Part shown: positions 31,510 through 44,380 of the stretch, one piece after another
Numbering within the stretch: position 1 is the stretch's first letter
How the letters are laid out: each line of letters starts with the position of its first letter
Source: Cunninghamia lanceolata
Taxonomy: Eukaryota > Streptophyta > Pinopsida > Cupressales > Cupressaceae
Reading direction: 5' to 3'
Length of the DNA: 64,000 nucleotides
Assembly (NCBI GenBank): GCA_027924645.1
Contig: BSBN01001687.1
Location: forward strand, 868,001-932,000
Translations under genes and position numbers: made by a program
Notes under the pieces: model-generated
What the model was told of the DNA's origin: nothing
What the model saw: only the letters and a program-made list of their open reading frames with translations
Database searches by the model: none

Positions 31510-34500
31510 ATGGCAGTGATGAATAAGGAGGGGAAAAGCTCTATGGATACCAGCAAATATGTGCGTTATACTTCTGAGCAGGTGGAGGCTCTGGAGAGGG
31601 TTTATAGCGAGTGTCCCAAGCCTAGCTCCCTCAGAAGGCAGCAGCTGATTAGGGAGTGTCCTATTCTTGCTAATATTGAGCCCAAGCAGATTAAAGTATG
31701 GTTTCAGAATCGCAGGTAATTAATATCATCATTTGCATTTGCAGATGCTTGGGTAACAATGTTTGTGTATGACACCTTGAGTTAGTCCCTCTGTACTTAG
31801 AGAACATTGAACCCAAGTAGAAATGTGGGAAGTGTGCAATTTTTCTTTGATGGGATTTGAACAGCACACATCGCCTGACCTGGGCCGGCCAAAAATTCCA
31901 AACATAGCTGCAGAAATAGCTATTTGCATTTGTAGGTACCCGAGCAATGGTGTTTAGGGGATTCCCGTCTTGGGTCGCTTCCTTCAGTTGTAGTTCACTT
32001 AGCGAATGAGTTCAAGTAGATTAAATTCTGCTTCCAGGGTAATGGTTTCAAAAATGTAGGATTTATACTATTTTACTTTAATGGGAATGAAACAACAATC
32101 CTGGTTGGGACTTAAATTCGGCAGCAAAGCTGTAAAAATGGCTGTTCTCTTTTGTAGGTACCTGAGCAACAATGTTATGGTATAATCACCTTTCCATATT
32201 CCCTCTATCTTAGCTTCAGTATTGTTGTAGACTTGGGCTTGGAATGCGAGTTTTATTTCTCTCTGATACATTTGTGGGTAACTTGACTACTGTACCTAGA
32301 TGAAATTCTAAGTGCCTTTTAATATTGCAATGGAGTTAAAGAGTTTTCATCTTTATCTGTACGAGGGTTTTATTGTTGATAACAGTTGGTATTTTGTCTG
32401 GATGAATTTGTGAACCCCATTGACCTATTTGGGTGGTGGTGTAGGTGTCGAGAAAAACAGAGGAAGGAGGCATCACGCCTTCAGACTGTTAACAGAAAGC
32501 TGACTGCGATGAACAAGTTGCTCATGGAGGAGAATGATCGCCTTCAGAAGCAAGTGTCACAGTTGGTGTACGAGAATAACTATATGAGACAACAGCTGCA
32601 GAATGTAAGGACTAATTCTCTGGGCAGCATTCATGCCATTTTCATTATTTCTGGTATTTTATATGATCGGAGATCAAATGCCTACGGTGACCTGTTCTAT
32701 GCATGACAAGCTGAGATTTCCACTTGAGAGAGACTACTCTGGTGTGGATTTAAAGTTTCAAGTAGAGTGATCTGAGTTGTAGTGATCCGACCTTGCACAT
32801 TATTCCCTTTAGGTTTTGGAAGTGACAAAAATCTTTCAAATCTATTTTCTTCCAAATATAACCCAATGCTTGTCACGTGTAACTGTAAGACATTAGCATT
32901 GCTTTCCTGTATCCTAGAGGTATCTTGAACCACCTTCCTACAATGCTGTCTTACATTTTATCATTGTTTTACTGTGGCAGATTCAACGAGGATCATTAGT
33001 GTTTATCAGGAGAGTGGTCATATATCTTCAGAGTATTTTGCATGTGGCCTGTGATGTTATGTTGTATCTTTAAGAGGGAATGGATTTTGATCATTTTCTG
33101 AAACAGAGGTTTTTGGTGTTTTTAGTGAAAGGGGAACAGCTTTGAACAACAGTGCGTAGATATAATTTCAGCGGTCTGCAGTTCATTCTCATTTTTGAGG
33201 AGTCTGGAATGATTGAATTAAAGGTTTAATTGTTGAAAATTTTGGGTCCCAATTTCCTCACGATTCATCTTAGTCCATTTCCTGACAATGATTCATGAAG
33301 AAAATTAAAACCTGAAGGCATCAAGCAAATGAACTCAGTTGATCCAGAAGTAGAAGATGCAAACTTTAAGTCAGTTAATTCAGAATTTTAGAAAATCATG
33401 CATTGAATTATGATAGCTATCAACATTCACCATATGCATTACTGTGATGATACCAGTAGAACATAGGGAACTATATGAATCTACCCAATGTAACAATATT
33501 GATCTGTTCTTTGGTTGTAACAGATGCATTCCAATTTGGCATTTTGTGTTTTGGACTCAAAACGGATTGTAGATAGCCTTTTCAACAATATTATTGAAAT
33601 TCAATCTGAAATATTCAACACTAAACATTGTAACAAGGGTTGGTCTCTTTGTTTTGGGATGTGTATGCTGTGAATTGACAGTATCAGTAATAAGTATGAA
33701 TGTGAGTCAGGTGTAAGAATTTGCAGAGTTATTAACTTTAACCATTTTGCAGGCATCTGTGGCCACCACAGATACAAGCTGTGAGTCTGTGGTGACTAGT
33801 GGTCAGCACCAACACAACCCAACACCTCAGCATCCCCTCAGGGATGCTAGCCCCGCTGGGTATGCACCATCTGCTGAATTTTGGAAATTTGTAATCAGTT
33901 TTTTTGCTGTTTGGAAATGTGATTCTTCTGCTGGTGGGTAGAACATGACACTAATATTTTCTGTACTTGGCAGACTCCTGTCTATTGCAGAGGAGACCTT
34001 GGCAGAGTTCCTTTTAAAGGCTACAGGAACTGCTGTCGATTGGGTCCAGATGCCTGGGATGAAGGTTTGTCACAATAAAATCTTTTTGAAAACCTGATTG
34101 TTTGCTTGCTTGCATTTCTAATCAATGTTGCTAAAAAAAACTGGGGGCTTTTTTGCAGCCTGGTCCGGATTCGATTGGAATTGTAGCTATTTCTCACAGT
34201 TGTACTGGAGTAGCTGCACGTGCTTGTGGTCTTGTAGGATTGGAACCTACTAAGGTGACTGCCCTGTAGAATTTCATGCATGCCTGGTAATGATTAGTTT
34301 GTACACCACTGATAAATAAGTTTATTCAGGTTGCAGAGATTCTCAAAGATCGCCCATCTTGGCTTCGTGATTGTCGCTGCCTTGATGTGCTGACTGCTTT
34401 TCCTACTGGAAATGGTGGAACCATTGAGCTTTTATACATGCAGGTGTGCTGTTGCCTTGTCTTTGATACTAATAAAATTACTGTCTTTATCCTAGGGTCA

Positions 34501-37500
34501 AATTTAACAATTAAATAACATTTCCTATCTTTATTATCTATTGCAGACATATGCCCCCACTACTTTAGCTTCTGCCAGAGACTTTTGGACTCTGAGATAC
34601 ACAACAGTATTGGAAGATGGCAGTCTGGTGGTATGTGAGAATTGAACATCTTATTGAAATTCAACACACCTTTAAATGCCCACGTATCTTGCACAACTTT
34701 TCTTTCCCCCCAATCTAGGTGCCAGTAACTAATCACTGATAATTTGTTATGATTTGAAAGGTTTGTGAAAGGTCCTTAAATAGCACACAAGGAGGTCCAA
34801 GCATGCCGCCTGTGCCGCACTTTGTGAGAGCTGAAATGCTTCCTAGCGGATATTTGATACGACCATGTGAGGGTGGTGGCTCCATAATTCGGATTGTTGA
34901 CCATATGGATTTAGAGGTACAAACTGTCACGCAAAGAGTTGAGCTAACTTGGAGTTTAATTGTTTTTCCCCAACAGTAGCTGAACAATATCTGATCTTTC
35001 ATTCACTGAATTAAATTTTCTAATGTTTCAGCCTTGGAGTGTACCTGAAGTGTTACGTCCTCTATATGAGTCATCCACTATACTTGCCCAAAAGATGACA
35101 ATTGCAGTAAGGATGGATGCCAGTTCTCAGATTCTGTTATTACAACTAACCCCTTTTTTAAAAAGAAATTTTACTGACTAAAGTCTCAATTATTAGGCAC
35201 TTCGCCGTCTACGCCAAATTGCTCAGGAGGTTACAGGTGAAGTAGTTTTTGGCTGGGGTAGGCAGCCAGCTGTTCTGCGAACGTTTAGCCAGAGATTAAG
35301 CAGGTGATTAAATTCATCAAGGTTGATGGCTTATCTCATCTCTAAATTCTGCTGATTGTATCTAACGGGTTCTTGATAAATGCAGGGGTTTCAATGAGGC
35401 TGTGAATGGTTTTACAGACGATGGTTGGTCTTTAATGGGCAGTGATGGAGTGGAGGATGTAACTATTGTTATTAATTCATCTCCTAGCAAGCTTGTTGGA
35501 TCTCAAGTTAATTCTTCCAATGGGCTTACAACTTTGGGTGGTGGCATCTTGTGTGCGAAGGCATCTATGCTCTTACAGGTTCTTTTCTTACTTAAGTTTT
35601 ATGACCAATGAATTCCTGTTAGAGTTTTAAATGATGATCAGTATATTCCTTTGATTTAGTTGATGGATAAATTTTACAAGTAACTAAAAATCTCAAATAT
35701 CTTCCCATGGGATTTGTCATATTGAGTAAAGGATATCAATTTCGATTTGCAGAATGTGCCTCCAGCATTACTGGTTCGCTTCTTACGTGAACATAGATCA
35801 GAGTGGGCAGATTGCAGTATGGATGCCTATTCAGCAGCTGCATTGAAGGCAGGCCCTTATGGTCTTCCAGGATCAAGGGCAGGAGGATTTTCAGGGAGTC
35901 AAGTGATCCTCCCTCTGGCACATACTGTGGAACATGAGGAGGTATAAAACCACTGAGATGGTTGCTTTTGGATTTCACTGCAAGAATGCAACTGTAGCTT
36001 CTTTTTCCTATTTTACCAGACATTCAGTTCTGGGTAGATATGGCCTCTACCTATTTGCAAAACATTTAGTCCTGACAAGAGTGCATATGCAGTTTTTGGA
36101 GGTTATCAAATTGGAAGGTCATGGGCTTACACAAGAAGAAGCGGTGTTGTCTAGAGATATGTTTCTCTTACAGGTACTCAATGTAAAAATTGTAATTTTG
36201 AATCCATTGACATCCTGTCATGGCATATGTTGAATCAATGAATTTTAATCCTGAATAGAAAGATTAATGTGACAATTATTTTTGTACTTTCAATTGATGC
36301 AATTGGTACTTGTAATGGACAGCTTTGCAGTGGAATTGATGAGAGTGCGGCCGGTGCGTGTGCCCAACTGGTGTTTGCCCCAATTGATGAGTCATTTGCT
36401 GATGATGCCCCTTTGCTCCCTTCTGGTTTCCGAGTTATTCCTTTGGAATCCCGAACAGTTGAGTATATTCTGCAAACCTTTATCACCAGCAACACTGATT
36501 TTTCATTTGTGCATTAAAATTAATGGTAATTACACATCAGAGGTTCAATTAATGAGTATGCATTATTATTTTGGGATACCATGGGGACTGAGTATGTGAA
36601 CATGCATTATCAGGATGTATCTGCTGGTGCCAACCGTACATTGGATTTGGCTTCTGCTCTGGAGGTTGGATCAACAGGAACCAGAGCTTCTGGTGATTCT
36701 GGAGCCAACTCGAATTTGAGATCTGTGTTAACCATTGCATTTCAGTTTACTTATGAAAATCACCTGAGAGAAAATGTGGCTGCTATGGCTCGTCAATATG
36801 TTCGTAGTGTTGTAGCATCTGTCCAGAGGGTTGCTATGGCATTAGCTCCTTCACGGTTAAATCCACATATAGGGCCAAGGCCACCTCCAGGCACTCCAGA
36901 AGCTATAACTCTAGCACGTTGGATTTGTCATAGCTACAGGTAAGGGGAGGGGTCTCTGCATGCAAAGATTATTTTTTAGTTAAGTTTTTGGAGTTCATAA
37001 TCCAGCAACATTTTGTGTTGAAAGCTGAATTTGTCATATCTGGCCAGGCTTCATCTAGGTGTAGACCTCCTTCGTGTTGATTGTGAAGCGAGTGACTCTT
37101 TGCTTAAAATGCTTTGGCACCATTCAGATGCAATCATGTGCTGTTCATTGAAGGTATGAATAGCATGCACAACCATATTACAGTATCACTATGTATGTGC
37201 ACTCTGTTTTTTATTATTGAAATACTGAACCTGGCCCTGATGGTGGTCAATGTGCAGTCGTTACCAGTTTTCACATTTGCAAATCAGGCAGGCCTGGATA
37301 TGCTAGAGACCACACTGGTTGCTTTGCAAGATATATCCCTGGACAAAATACTTGATGAAAATGGACGCAAAAGTTTGTGCACTGATTTTGCTCAAATTAT
37401 GCAACAGGTCATTATTCTTATTAATTCTTGGTCTCTATACAACTTGTGTGATACATGCTTGGTTAGTTTTGTTTGCAAGACTGAATAAATTAATTCAAAG

Positions 37501-37699
37501 TTACAAATATTTTCTAAAACTTAAACTGATTTCAGAAATCATGTTTGGACAGGGTTATGCTTATCTACCTGCCGGGATATGTGTGTCAAGTATGGGCAGG
37601 CCTGTGTCATATGATCGAGCTATAGCTTGGAAGGTTCTAAATGATGAAGACACTACACACTGTGTGGTTTTCATGTTTATGAGTTGGTCTTTTATGTGA
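31510..37699 (+). CDS. C3HDZ: Class III HD-ZIP transcription factor (HD-ZIP, START, MEKHLA), 18 coding exons
   Basis: Regulator of meristem, vascular and organ polarity development. Exons: 31510-31715, 32445-32604, 33753-33859, 33974-34064, 34159-34254, 34330-34443, 34547-34630, 34761-34916, 35032-35106, 35197-35303, 35386-35578, 35753-35941, 36093-36173, 36323-36457, 36614-36939, 37048-37153, 37258-37407, 37553-37699. Every intron is GT-AG, all phases join, and the sum is 2523 nt (840 residues plus TGA), the usual family length. Homeodomain at about 16-79 (KVWFQNRR), leucine zipper about 81-121, START about 159-370 (GIVAISHSCTGVAARACG), C-terminal MEKHLA about 695-840 (VSYDRAIAWKVL). The start matches the family N-terminus (YVRYTSEQVEALERVYSECP follows closely). 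The donor after exon 14 (ACA|GTTGAG) is weak. Closest Arabidopsis relatives are the REV/PHB/PHV/CNA/ATHB8 group; which gymnosperm paralogue is not resolved. Confidence 0.96.
34054..34168 (+). promoter_or_regulatory. miR165/166 target site split by intron 4
   Basis: CTGGGATGAAG ends exon 4 (34054-34064) and CCTGGTCCGG begins exon 5 (34159-34168). Joined by splicing they form the 21-nt miR166 site typical of HD-ZIP III mRNAs, with two mismatches at the 5' end and two G:U pairs against the usual miR166 sequence. It encodes PGMKPGP in the START domain. Genomic DNA or unspliced RNA lacks a contiguous site. Confidence 0.93.
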
Positions 37700-40440
37700 C
37701 CATTTTGTTAATGCAGCATAATAGATGGAACTCAGTTTTGTGGAACTTAAGTTATCTTTTAAGTTATCACCTTATAAGCTTATATAGCTAAAGATTGATA
37801 CTTCTGCACTTAAAGAACTGGGATGGTGGATTGTCAATGCAGCACACTGTGGTTGCATTTTCTTATATTTGAAGACTCTTGGAAAGAGAATTTTCATGAA
37901 ACTGCAATGTTTTGCTTTCAGTTATATATAATGACCACTATTTATGTACTCATGGTTCTCCACTGCATGATATGGTTATTTTTGGATGGATGAATGAAGT
38001 TGGGATTACCTTATAGCATTTCGTTAGTAATTTACTAGGAGCTTTGATTGCATTCCCATTGATGAGTTGGATGCATCCCAACTCACTGTTCATACTAACA
38101 TTATGAGCTGATGAAATGTTTCCTTTGCTCCTTCCACGAGGGTTGCATGAGTTGTTTATCTTTCCCTTTGGCAATTCGAAGTGAAGAGATGCCCATTTTC
38201 TATTTGAAATGAGGTAGCTGCATGTTAATTGACTTTTGATAATCAGATGCACATTTTAATCTATTTTTTGATGTTCAGATGCATTTTTATCTATATTTTG
38301 ATGGTCAGATGCATCGTATCTAGTAATATGAATCAATGTCATGTTTCATGCCCGTTCACTGGGCTGTTATGAAAAGCAGTCGTAGAGAGCCTTAATTGCA
38401 ATGATCTTGTTGGTGACTTGTATTGTTATTGTCTCAAACTTGTAAATTGAGAATTTGATTTCAATAAGAAGTTGGACTTTTGCTTTGATGTGGTATTTGG
38501 TAGCGGACTGATGCAACTTTAATTCCAAGTGAGCTTTTGCTTCTGGCAATGAAAGATTACAGCTTGTGATTTTGTCACTACTATAATCCTGATTGTATTG
38601 TCATATGCCCTTGACTGTGCTGAAACAACCTTCTGCTTTAATGGGACAAATGCTGATGGGAATATTACATGATGTTTACTATATAGGGGATCAATATCAC
38701 TCAATGGCAAAATTTGTTTTTATTAGAGCTAAAAATAGGAGTTGGGCATCACTAAGTGAAGGAACATGAAAGTGATTTGATGTGAAATGGTTGCATACTA
38801 TCTAATGATTATAATACTTATTGTTCTCTTTATTCTTTAGAAGTTTTAATTTTTAATTTTTGGAGTAGGGGATTTTATGCGTAGGTTGCACAAGATTGCC
38901 TTGTCATTTTGTACCAGTGATAATTCAATAATCTATGATAGACTATTGAACATCAATGCCTGCCATTTCTGTTGGTAAAATGTTTAGAGTTCACAAGAAT
39001 TGCTTAGTATTTAAGACATTTTCTTGATGGATCAATACTTAAGCCTCCTTTTCCTTTTGATCAACTTAATGGAGGAATACCGGGTCATTTGTTGTAGTTT
39101 TTCCTTTTGCCCCCTAACCTGATGGAGGAAATACTTGGTAATTTGTTGTAGTAGGTTTTCTTTTGCCCTCTTAACTTAGGCCTGAAAATATAGAAATCTA
39201 GTCAATGCCCACGAATGATCGAATGCAAAATCCCAAGTCTTTAAGAGAATTTCAGGAGCCATAACTTACATTTAGAGGGCCGATGCATCCCAATATAAAT
39301 ATGGTATTACCCTTATTATATTTTCATTGAAATGGTGCACCCCTGTACTGCACAGCTAGTGGTGACTGCAAAATTTTCTCCATGAAACAAATAATGATAA
39401 TATCTAATTCTTCTCTGCTGCAATTTTTTGATCACAATGGCACTTGTTTAACTCAAATCCTCTCTGCTGCAATTTTGTGATCACAATTTTTTTTACAATA
39501 ATGTACAAGGGCACTTGTTTAACTCAAATCCAATTAAAAAATTCAAAAAATAATCTGTCATTTGTGCAGGCGATGATTACAAGGATAATTGCCATTGAAG
39601 TAACTAAATTTAACATAAAGAAAAAGGTAACATCAAACGTTAGCTTTTGTAATTATTCGACTGATCATGGTTGACACTAGATGCCAAGTCTTTTTCACTC
39701 TTAGACAAGAAGAATAACAATTTTGTACCACTCATTGGTTTTGTTGTTAAACGTCATTCATAGGTATCATTAAAATTATTAAAAGATGATAAGAGATTGG
39801 AAACTACACAAGTTAAGTTTATTTTTTAATGGGATGAGGTTTATGAACCTCAGTCATTTTATTTTTTACAGGTTGGTCTGTTTGATTTGGATAAGAATTT
39901 TAAATTTTCATAATAGATTTTTTACATCATAAAACTGTGATGCTAATGACAGTTGTGTACGACATTGTGACTTCCAACCAAACAAATAATAGAAATTTGA
40001 ACGTGCCATCTTAAGTGACTTTTTAGCTGTGCTGTAAGGCTAGTTTAGCATGGAAAAAAATTAATAGAGAAAGATAAAAAAATTATAATGGCATTAGGTA
40101 CACCCTCTCGTAAATATTCAATCACAATTTATAACTGTTTTTATACTTCAAAATTAATTGATGTGCATTAGTTAAGTGTACACATATAAAAGTTTTCTTA
40201 AATTTTAAAAAATATTTATGTGTTTCATTAAAAATGTATATCTTTTTAATCAATTTTTAATAATATTTTTATATTAATTTTTTAAAAAAATATTTTAATT
40301 AAAAATACTTATTAAAAACTTTTTATTTTTTAAAAATTTCTTGACTTTTAATTAATTAAATATTTTATAGATGTTCCCTCTCGAAAAATGGTGCAACTCT
40401 CGAAAAAAGTAGCGACTGGGTTTTTATTGTGCAAAACACT
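37700..40440. other. 3' flank of the HD-ZIP III gene and intergenic DNA
   Basis: Follows the stop codon; the first few hundred bases should be 3' UTR, but no clear polyadenylation signal was chosen. No gene recognised. A short direct repeat (CTCTGCTGCAATTTT with GGCACTTGTTTAACTC) occurs at about 39410-39460 and 39463-39530. 40060-40370 is extremely AT-rich. Confidence 0.55.
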
Positions 40441-40485
40441 GGAATGAATGGTGTTCTAAGCGATGCTCTGTGGTAGGAGGAGGAT

Positions 40486-41012
40486 TTGGGAGTGGCAAGA
40501 AGGTCCTTGCGCGAGCAACCTTTCAACCATGGCGATAGGAAAATTAATCTTGTTCAGGTGGCCAAGAAAACTGTAGCCAATAACTACGACTTCGATACAT
40601 CTCAAATGGTCAGGCCCCTACGGTGTGCAATTAAGTCTCTAGTTTTAGATCTAGAGGATGAAGTTGAAAAGGAAGTGATCGAAAATGAAACTTATTTCAT
40701 AGAGTATGGTTTAATTGAAAATCAATTCCTCAATTATTAATATTGGGGCCTCGGATGTCAGGATTGCACGAGAAAAAAAAACATGATGAGGCCACTTCAA
40801 CTGTGGAGGATCCCTCACAAAGTAATAGGTATGTTGTAGCATATCAACCTAGGGATGAAAACAATCAATGGACAATATGATGAGGCCACTTCAACTATGG
40901 AGGATCCCTCACAAAGTAATAGGTATGTTGTAGCAGATCAACCTAGGGATGAAAACAATCAATGGACAATTGTTACACGAAAAAGAAATCAACAGGTAGT
41001 GAGAAAAGTATG
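40486..41012 (+). pseudogene. Unidentified coding-like fragment, possibly retroelement-derived
   Basis: An open stretch without an ATG start encodes QVAKKTVANNYDF and the acidic LDLEDEVEKEVIEN, ending at TAA 40738-40740. It is followed by DEATSTMEDPSQSNRY and NQWTIVTRKRNQQ, the latter resembling the hinge before DUF4283-type domains in LINE ORF1. Not recognised with certainty. Confidence 0.3.
40785..40972 (+). repeat. 94-base tandem duplication
   Basis: Two copies with period 94 begin GATGAGGCCACTTCAACT at 40785 and 40879, differing at only a few bases. The duplication is recent compared with surrounding decay. Confidence 0.85.
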
Positions 41013-41850
41013 ATGACTTTGCGCTCCCATGTTAAGATGGGTAGGCGAGAATCTTAGGGACAATAACTTTTAGGTGGTTTGAGTTTTGTAGATGTCCTTA
41101 TGCACCCCTATTTTTAGGGCATGCATTTTATCATTTTTGCTAAAGGCACTCTTTATGAGCAACCAATTTTTCATTTTTTTTTATTCTCTATTTAGTTAAA
41201 TGGGAGTCACAATTCACTCATAAGTTTTTTTTTAATCAAATATTTTAAAATTTTACTTTTATAAATGTAAAGACCAACAATGAATATCCTCTTCTATCTC
41301 TTATACCATATTCTATAAAAATATAATATAGTTATTTGATATATTAAAAATTTAAAAGTAAAAAGGAAAAACAAACAAAATGTATTACTTTTAAAAGGTG
41401 GAGTAAAAATAAAAAATTATAAGAAGATTTTATATAATTATATACAAAATAATATTTAAGATTTAAAAAAAATAAAAATTAAGATAGTTGTTTTAATTTA
41501 AAAAATAATAATTTAATAAAGTATATAAATAGTAAATTACAAAATGTAAAACATCATAATTGAAATTTAATTATAAATAATTCAATAAAGTATATAATAG
41601 AAATTTAATTATAAATAATTTAATAAAGTATATAAATAGTAAATTACAAAACAAAAAACATTATAATTGATATTTGATTATAATAGTAGCCAGATAATAT
41701 ATATAGAGATTTTTAGAATATAAACCAATAAATATATATTGTCAAAACTAAGAAAGAAAACCTCATCATATTGTGAGTAAAACACTACAACATAATTAGA
41801 GCTTAAATTCATCCACTAGAGGTTAGATGTTATCTAACTCTACTTTATTA
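41013..41850. other. AT-rich intergenic DNA
   Basis: Contains local repeats of TTTAATTATAAATAATT with AATAAAGTATATA (41560-41650). Nothing else recognised. Confidence 0.5.
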
Positions 41851-42012
41851 GCAATGCAATTCATTGTAACTTGGACATTGTGCAGGTAATAGGAGGTTAC
41901 TGTTGTTAATTAGACCTTCATTGTGCAAAATACCTCCAAGAATGGACAAATCCTCAAAGAGCTTGTCCAAATATTAAGAGAGATTGTTAGTCTTCTTGTC
42001 CAAGGCTTTAAG
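41850..42012 (-). pseudogene. Coiled-coil fragment, copy 1 (unknown family)
   Basis: The minus strand encodes LDKLFEDLSILGGILHNEGL then INNSNLLL; after a frame change it parallels the longer copy at 43.1-43.3 kb (LYNEGHINRAKYLYLRNVQA). Not identified. Confidence 0.4.
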
Positions 42013-42647
42013 CTAACTGTAATAATATTAAATCTCAAACCTCAAATATAATAATATTAACCCTTTAATAAAAACACTTTTATTTTTAATAGCTTCAATT
42101 ATAAACATTTTAACCTTTAAAATGAATCTAAAAGTTATAATTATCAAAACAATTTCAAAAATACAATTTTAGACATATCCAACTTAAATAATTACTTTTA
42201 TATGGTTTTATAATATCTTTAAATATGAAATATTTAAGACAAGTAAACATAAAAATTTCTAAATAAAATAAGAAAAAACACTTTATGAAGAGCACCCATT
42301 TAACCAAACTTACATTTGGAAGCCTAATAAAATTATGTTTAATAAACTTCTAACAAGGAGAATCTAGATAACCACCTTAGTAGATTAGGCTTTCGAAGGA
42401 TTTTAAAACTTATATATATAGTTGTTGATAGTAGTTGTAGCCTGAAATGGTGATCCTTCCCCATCCATCCCTATCCTCCTTGGTTAGATTGCCATAGAAT
42501 GCTCTTAGGGCACCCTATTCAATTTAAGGTAGTGGGAGACACCTCATGAAAGAAACAAGAACATGATGATGGTATTTCATTCAGATTAGAGGTCACACTC
42601 CTAGGCACCTTCTATTTCATGAAGTAGAATGCAAAGCCTTCTCTAAG

Positions 42648-42815
42648 TTGAGCCCCCAGCCAATATAGAGGTATGACTACTAATTCCTTACTCAACCACC
42701 CCTCCACCCCTCCACCTCTTCTATAGTTTCCCCCCACACAGTATAATAGTTTAGTTATACTAGGGCCTATGGATAACCCTACCTCTATATTGGTGGGAGG
42801 CTGCCCCTTAAGTAT
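42648..42815. repeat. Foldback repeat (MITE-like)
   Basis: CCCCCAGCCAATATAGAGGTA near 42653-42673 faces TACCTCTATATTGGTGGGAG near 42780-42799 in inverted orientation, about 105 bases apart. The loop contains the palindrome GTATAATAGTTTAGTTATAC. No target duplication identified. Confidence 0.45.
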
Positions 42816-42872
42816 TGATTCCTATTCCTAAGGTTCGAACTGCCCTTATCTATAATGGTAGAAAGGTCGAGG

Positions 42873-42893
42873 ACACACACACACACACACACA
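42873..42893. repeat. (AC)n microsatellite
   Basis: About ten AC units. Confidence 0.95.
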
Positions 42894-43072
42894 TAAAATT
42901 AAAATTGTGAAATAACAAATTGCATAACTAACATAGTTTTAATAGTCTTAATAATGTACATAATGTAATGTTTAATAAGAAACAAATATTGTATATTAGC
43001 CTTCTTAACTTATAGATGGGTTTAAAATTGAGTATGAACAAAGTTTCAAGAGTATAATTCAAATTCATTTAT

Positions 43073-43345
43073 TACTGGCTATTTAGTTTCTAGGTTAGTC
43101 CTATTAGCAATATGATTCATTGATGCTTGCACATTCCTTAAATAGAGGTATTTAGCCCTATTGATGTGCCCTTCATTATAGAGAGTACCCATAAATGTGT
43201 AGAGTATCTTAGAATGTTTCCCAATCTTATCCAATCGATTAGTCAAATCTTTATTCTTGTTTTCAAGAGTCTTGATCTATTCATGAAGACTGGTAACTTG
43301 TTTCTCTAGCTCCTTGTTGACCTTAAGGTGCTCCTACATGGTAGT
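43073..43345 (-). pseudogene. Coiled-coil fragment, copy 2 (unknown family)
   Basis: The minus strand encodes EHLKVNKELEKQVTSLHE, a TAG where Gln is likely, IKTLENKNKDLTNRLDK and then KYLYLRNVQASMNHIANRT. Heptad-rich, so coiled coil. Related to the fragment at 41.9 kb. Likely part of a retroelement, but I do not recognise it. Confidence 0.45.
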
Positions 43346-44380
43346 AGACAAGTTTACCATATGAAATGAGACGTTAGAATCAAGTAATTGTATTTCTATT
43401 TATGAGAATAAAATGAATGTGAGAACACATCCAATCAACTAAATTTCCATAAGAATTTCATAATGACTTGTCTACAAGTTTCAACCACTATATTGTTAGA
43501 AACAAATAATCCAAATAGTACAACTTTCCAAGACTACTTGTGAAGGAAGATGGTAGGGAGGGAAGCAAAGATTGAACCCCAAATTTGGTGGGAATGAGAA
43601 CATAACCATAACACATGCATACAGATTTCACATTTAAGGCATGAGGGACAAGATGGAATGATTTGCAAGAGTGAATCTCACTATCAATGGAGAGTTTAAA
43701 GTGAAGTAACTTGCAGGCAATAAACTTGGTTTATGCATAAACTTTTGAATCCTAAAGTTTCTTGCTAAGAGAAATCTATTTGGTTGAAGAAAAAGTATAA
43801 TTCCATTTATTATTGAGTTTCTAGGCAATGGGAAGGGGAGGGAGAAGATGATGATAGATGGATTTAAGAGGTGAAGAAGGGGAATCTGTTGCTAGTTAAC
43901 TACCTCCAATCTTTCAAAAAATTGTAATGATAGAAGGTGGATAGCTTAATAACTATGTTAAGAGGGGCAAGACCATGGAGTTCCAAAATGGCTTGCCCAT
44001 TGAAGGATCGCAAGAGGAACTCTTTCTTAACTTGTCTCCACATTTTCACTAAAGGTTGGTGAGATCCCAAAGATCATTTAACACACAAATACCTTTCCTA
44101 AACAACTGTTTTCCTTTAAGTCTATTGAGTAGGCCCAAAGGTTGCTCATTATGTTGGATCAACTAATTCCACCAAACACAAGAAGGGAAACTAAAACTAT
44201 GCTTGAAGGATTGATAATATCAAATGAGATGCTAAGACATAGTTTACTATGCCTTCCAAATACTATTAAAAAGAACATAGCCTTGAATTTTGAAATAGGG
44301 TGAAGAACCTTGATATCATAGACCCTAAAACTCAAGGGGTTTGCCTTATTGCTGAATGGAAGGCAATTTAGTTGGCCTCA
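43346..44380. other. Intergenic sequence without recognised genes
   Basis: Short open stretches only, none with family features. Codon structure is not convincing on either strand. Confidence 0.5.

Noticed and set aside
32386..32706. A separate 106-codon gene
   Set aside because: It is HD-ZIP III exon 2 read through its flanking introns.
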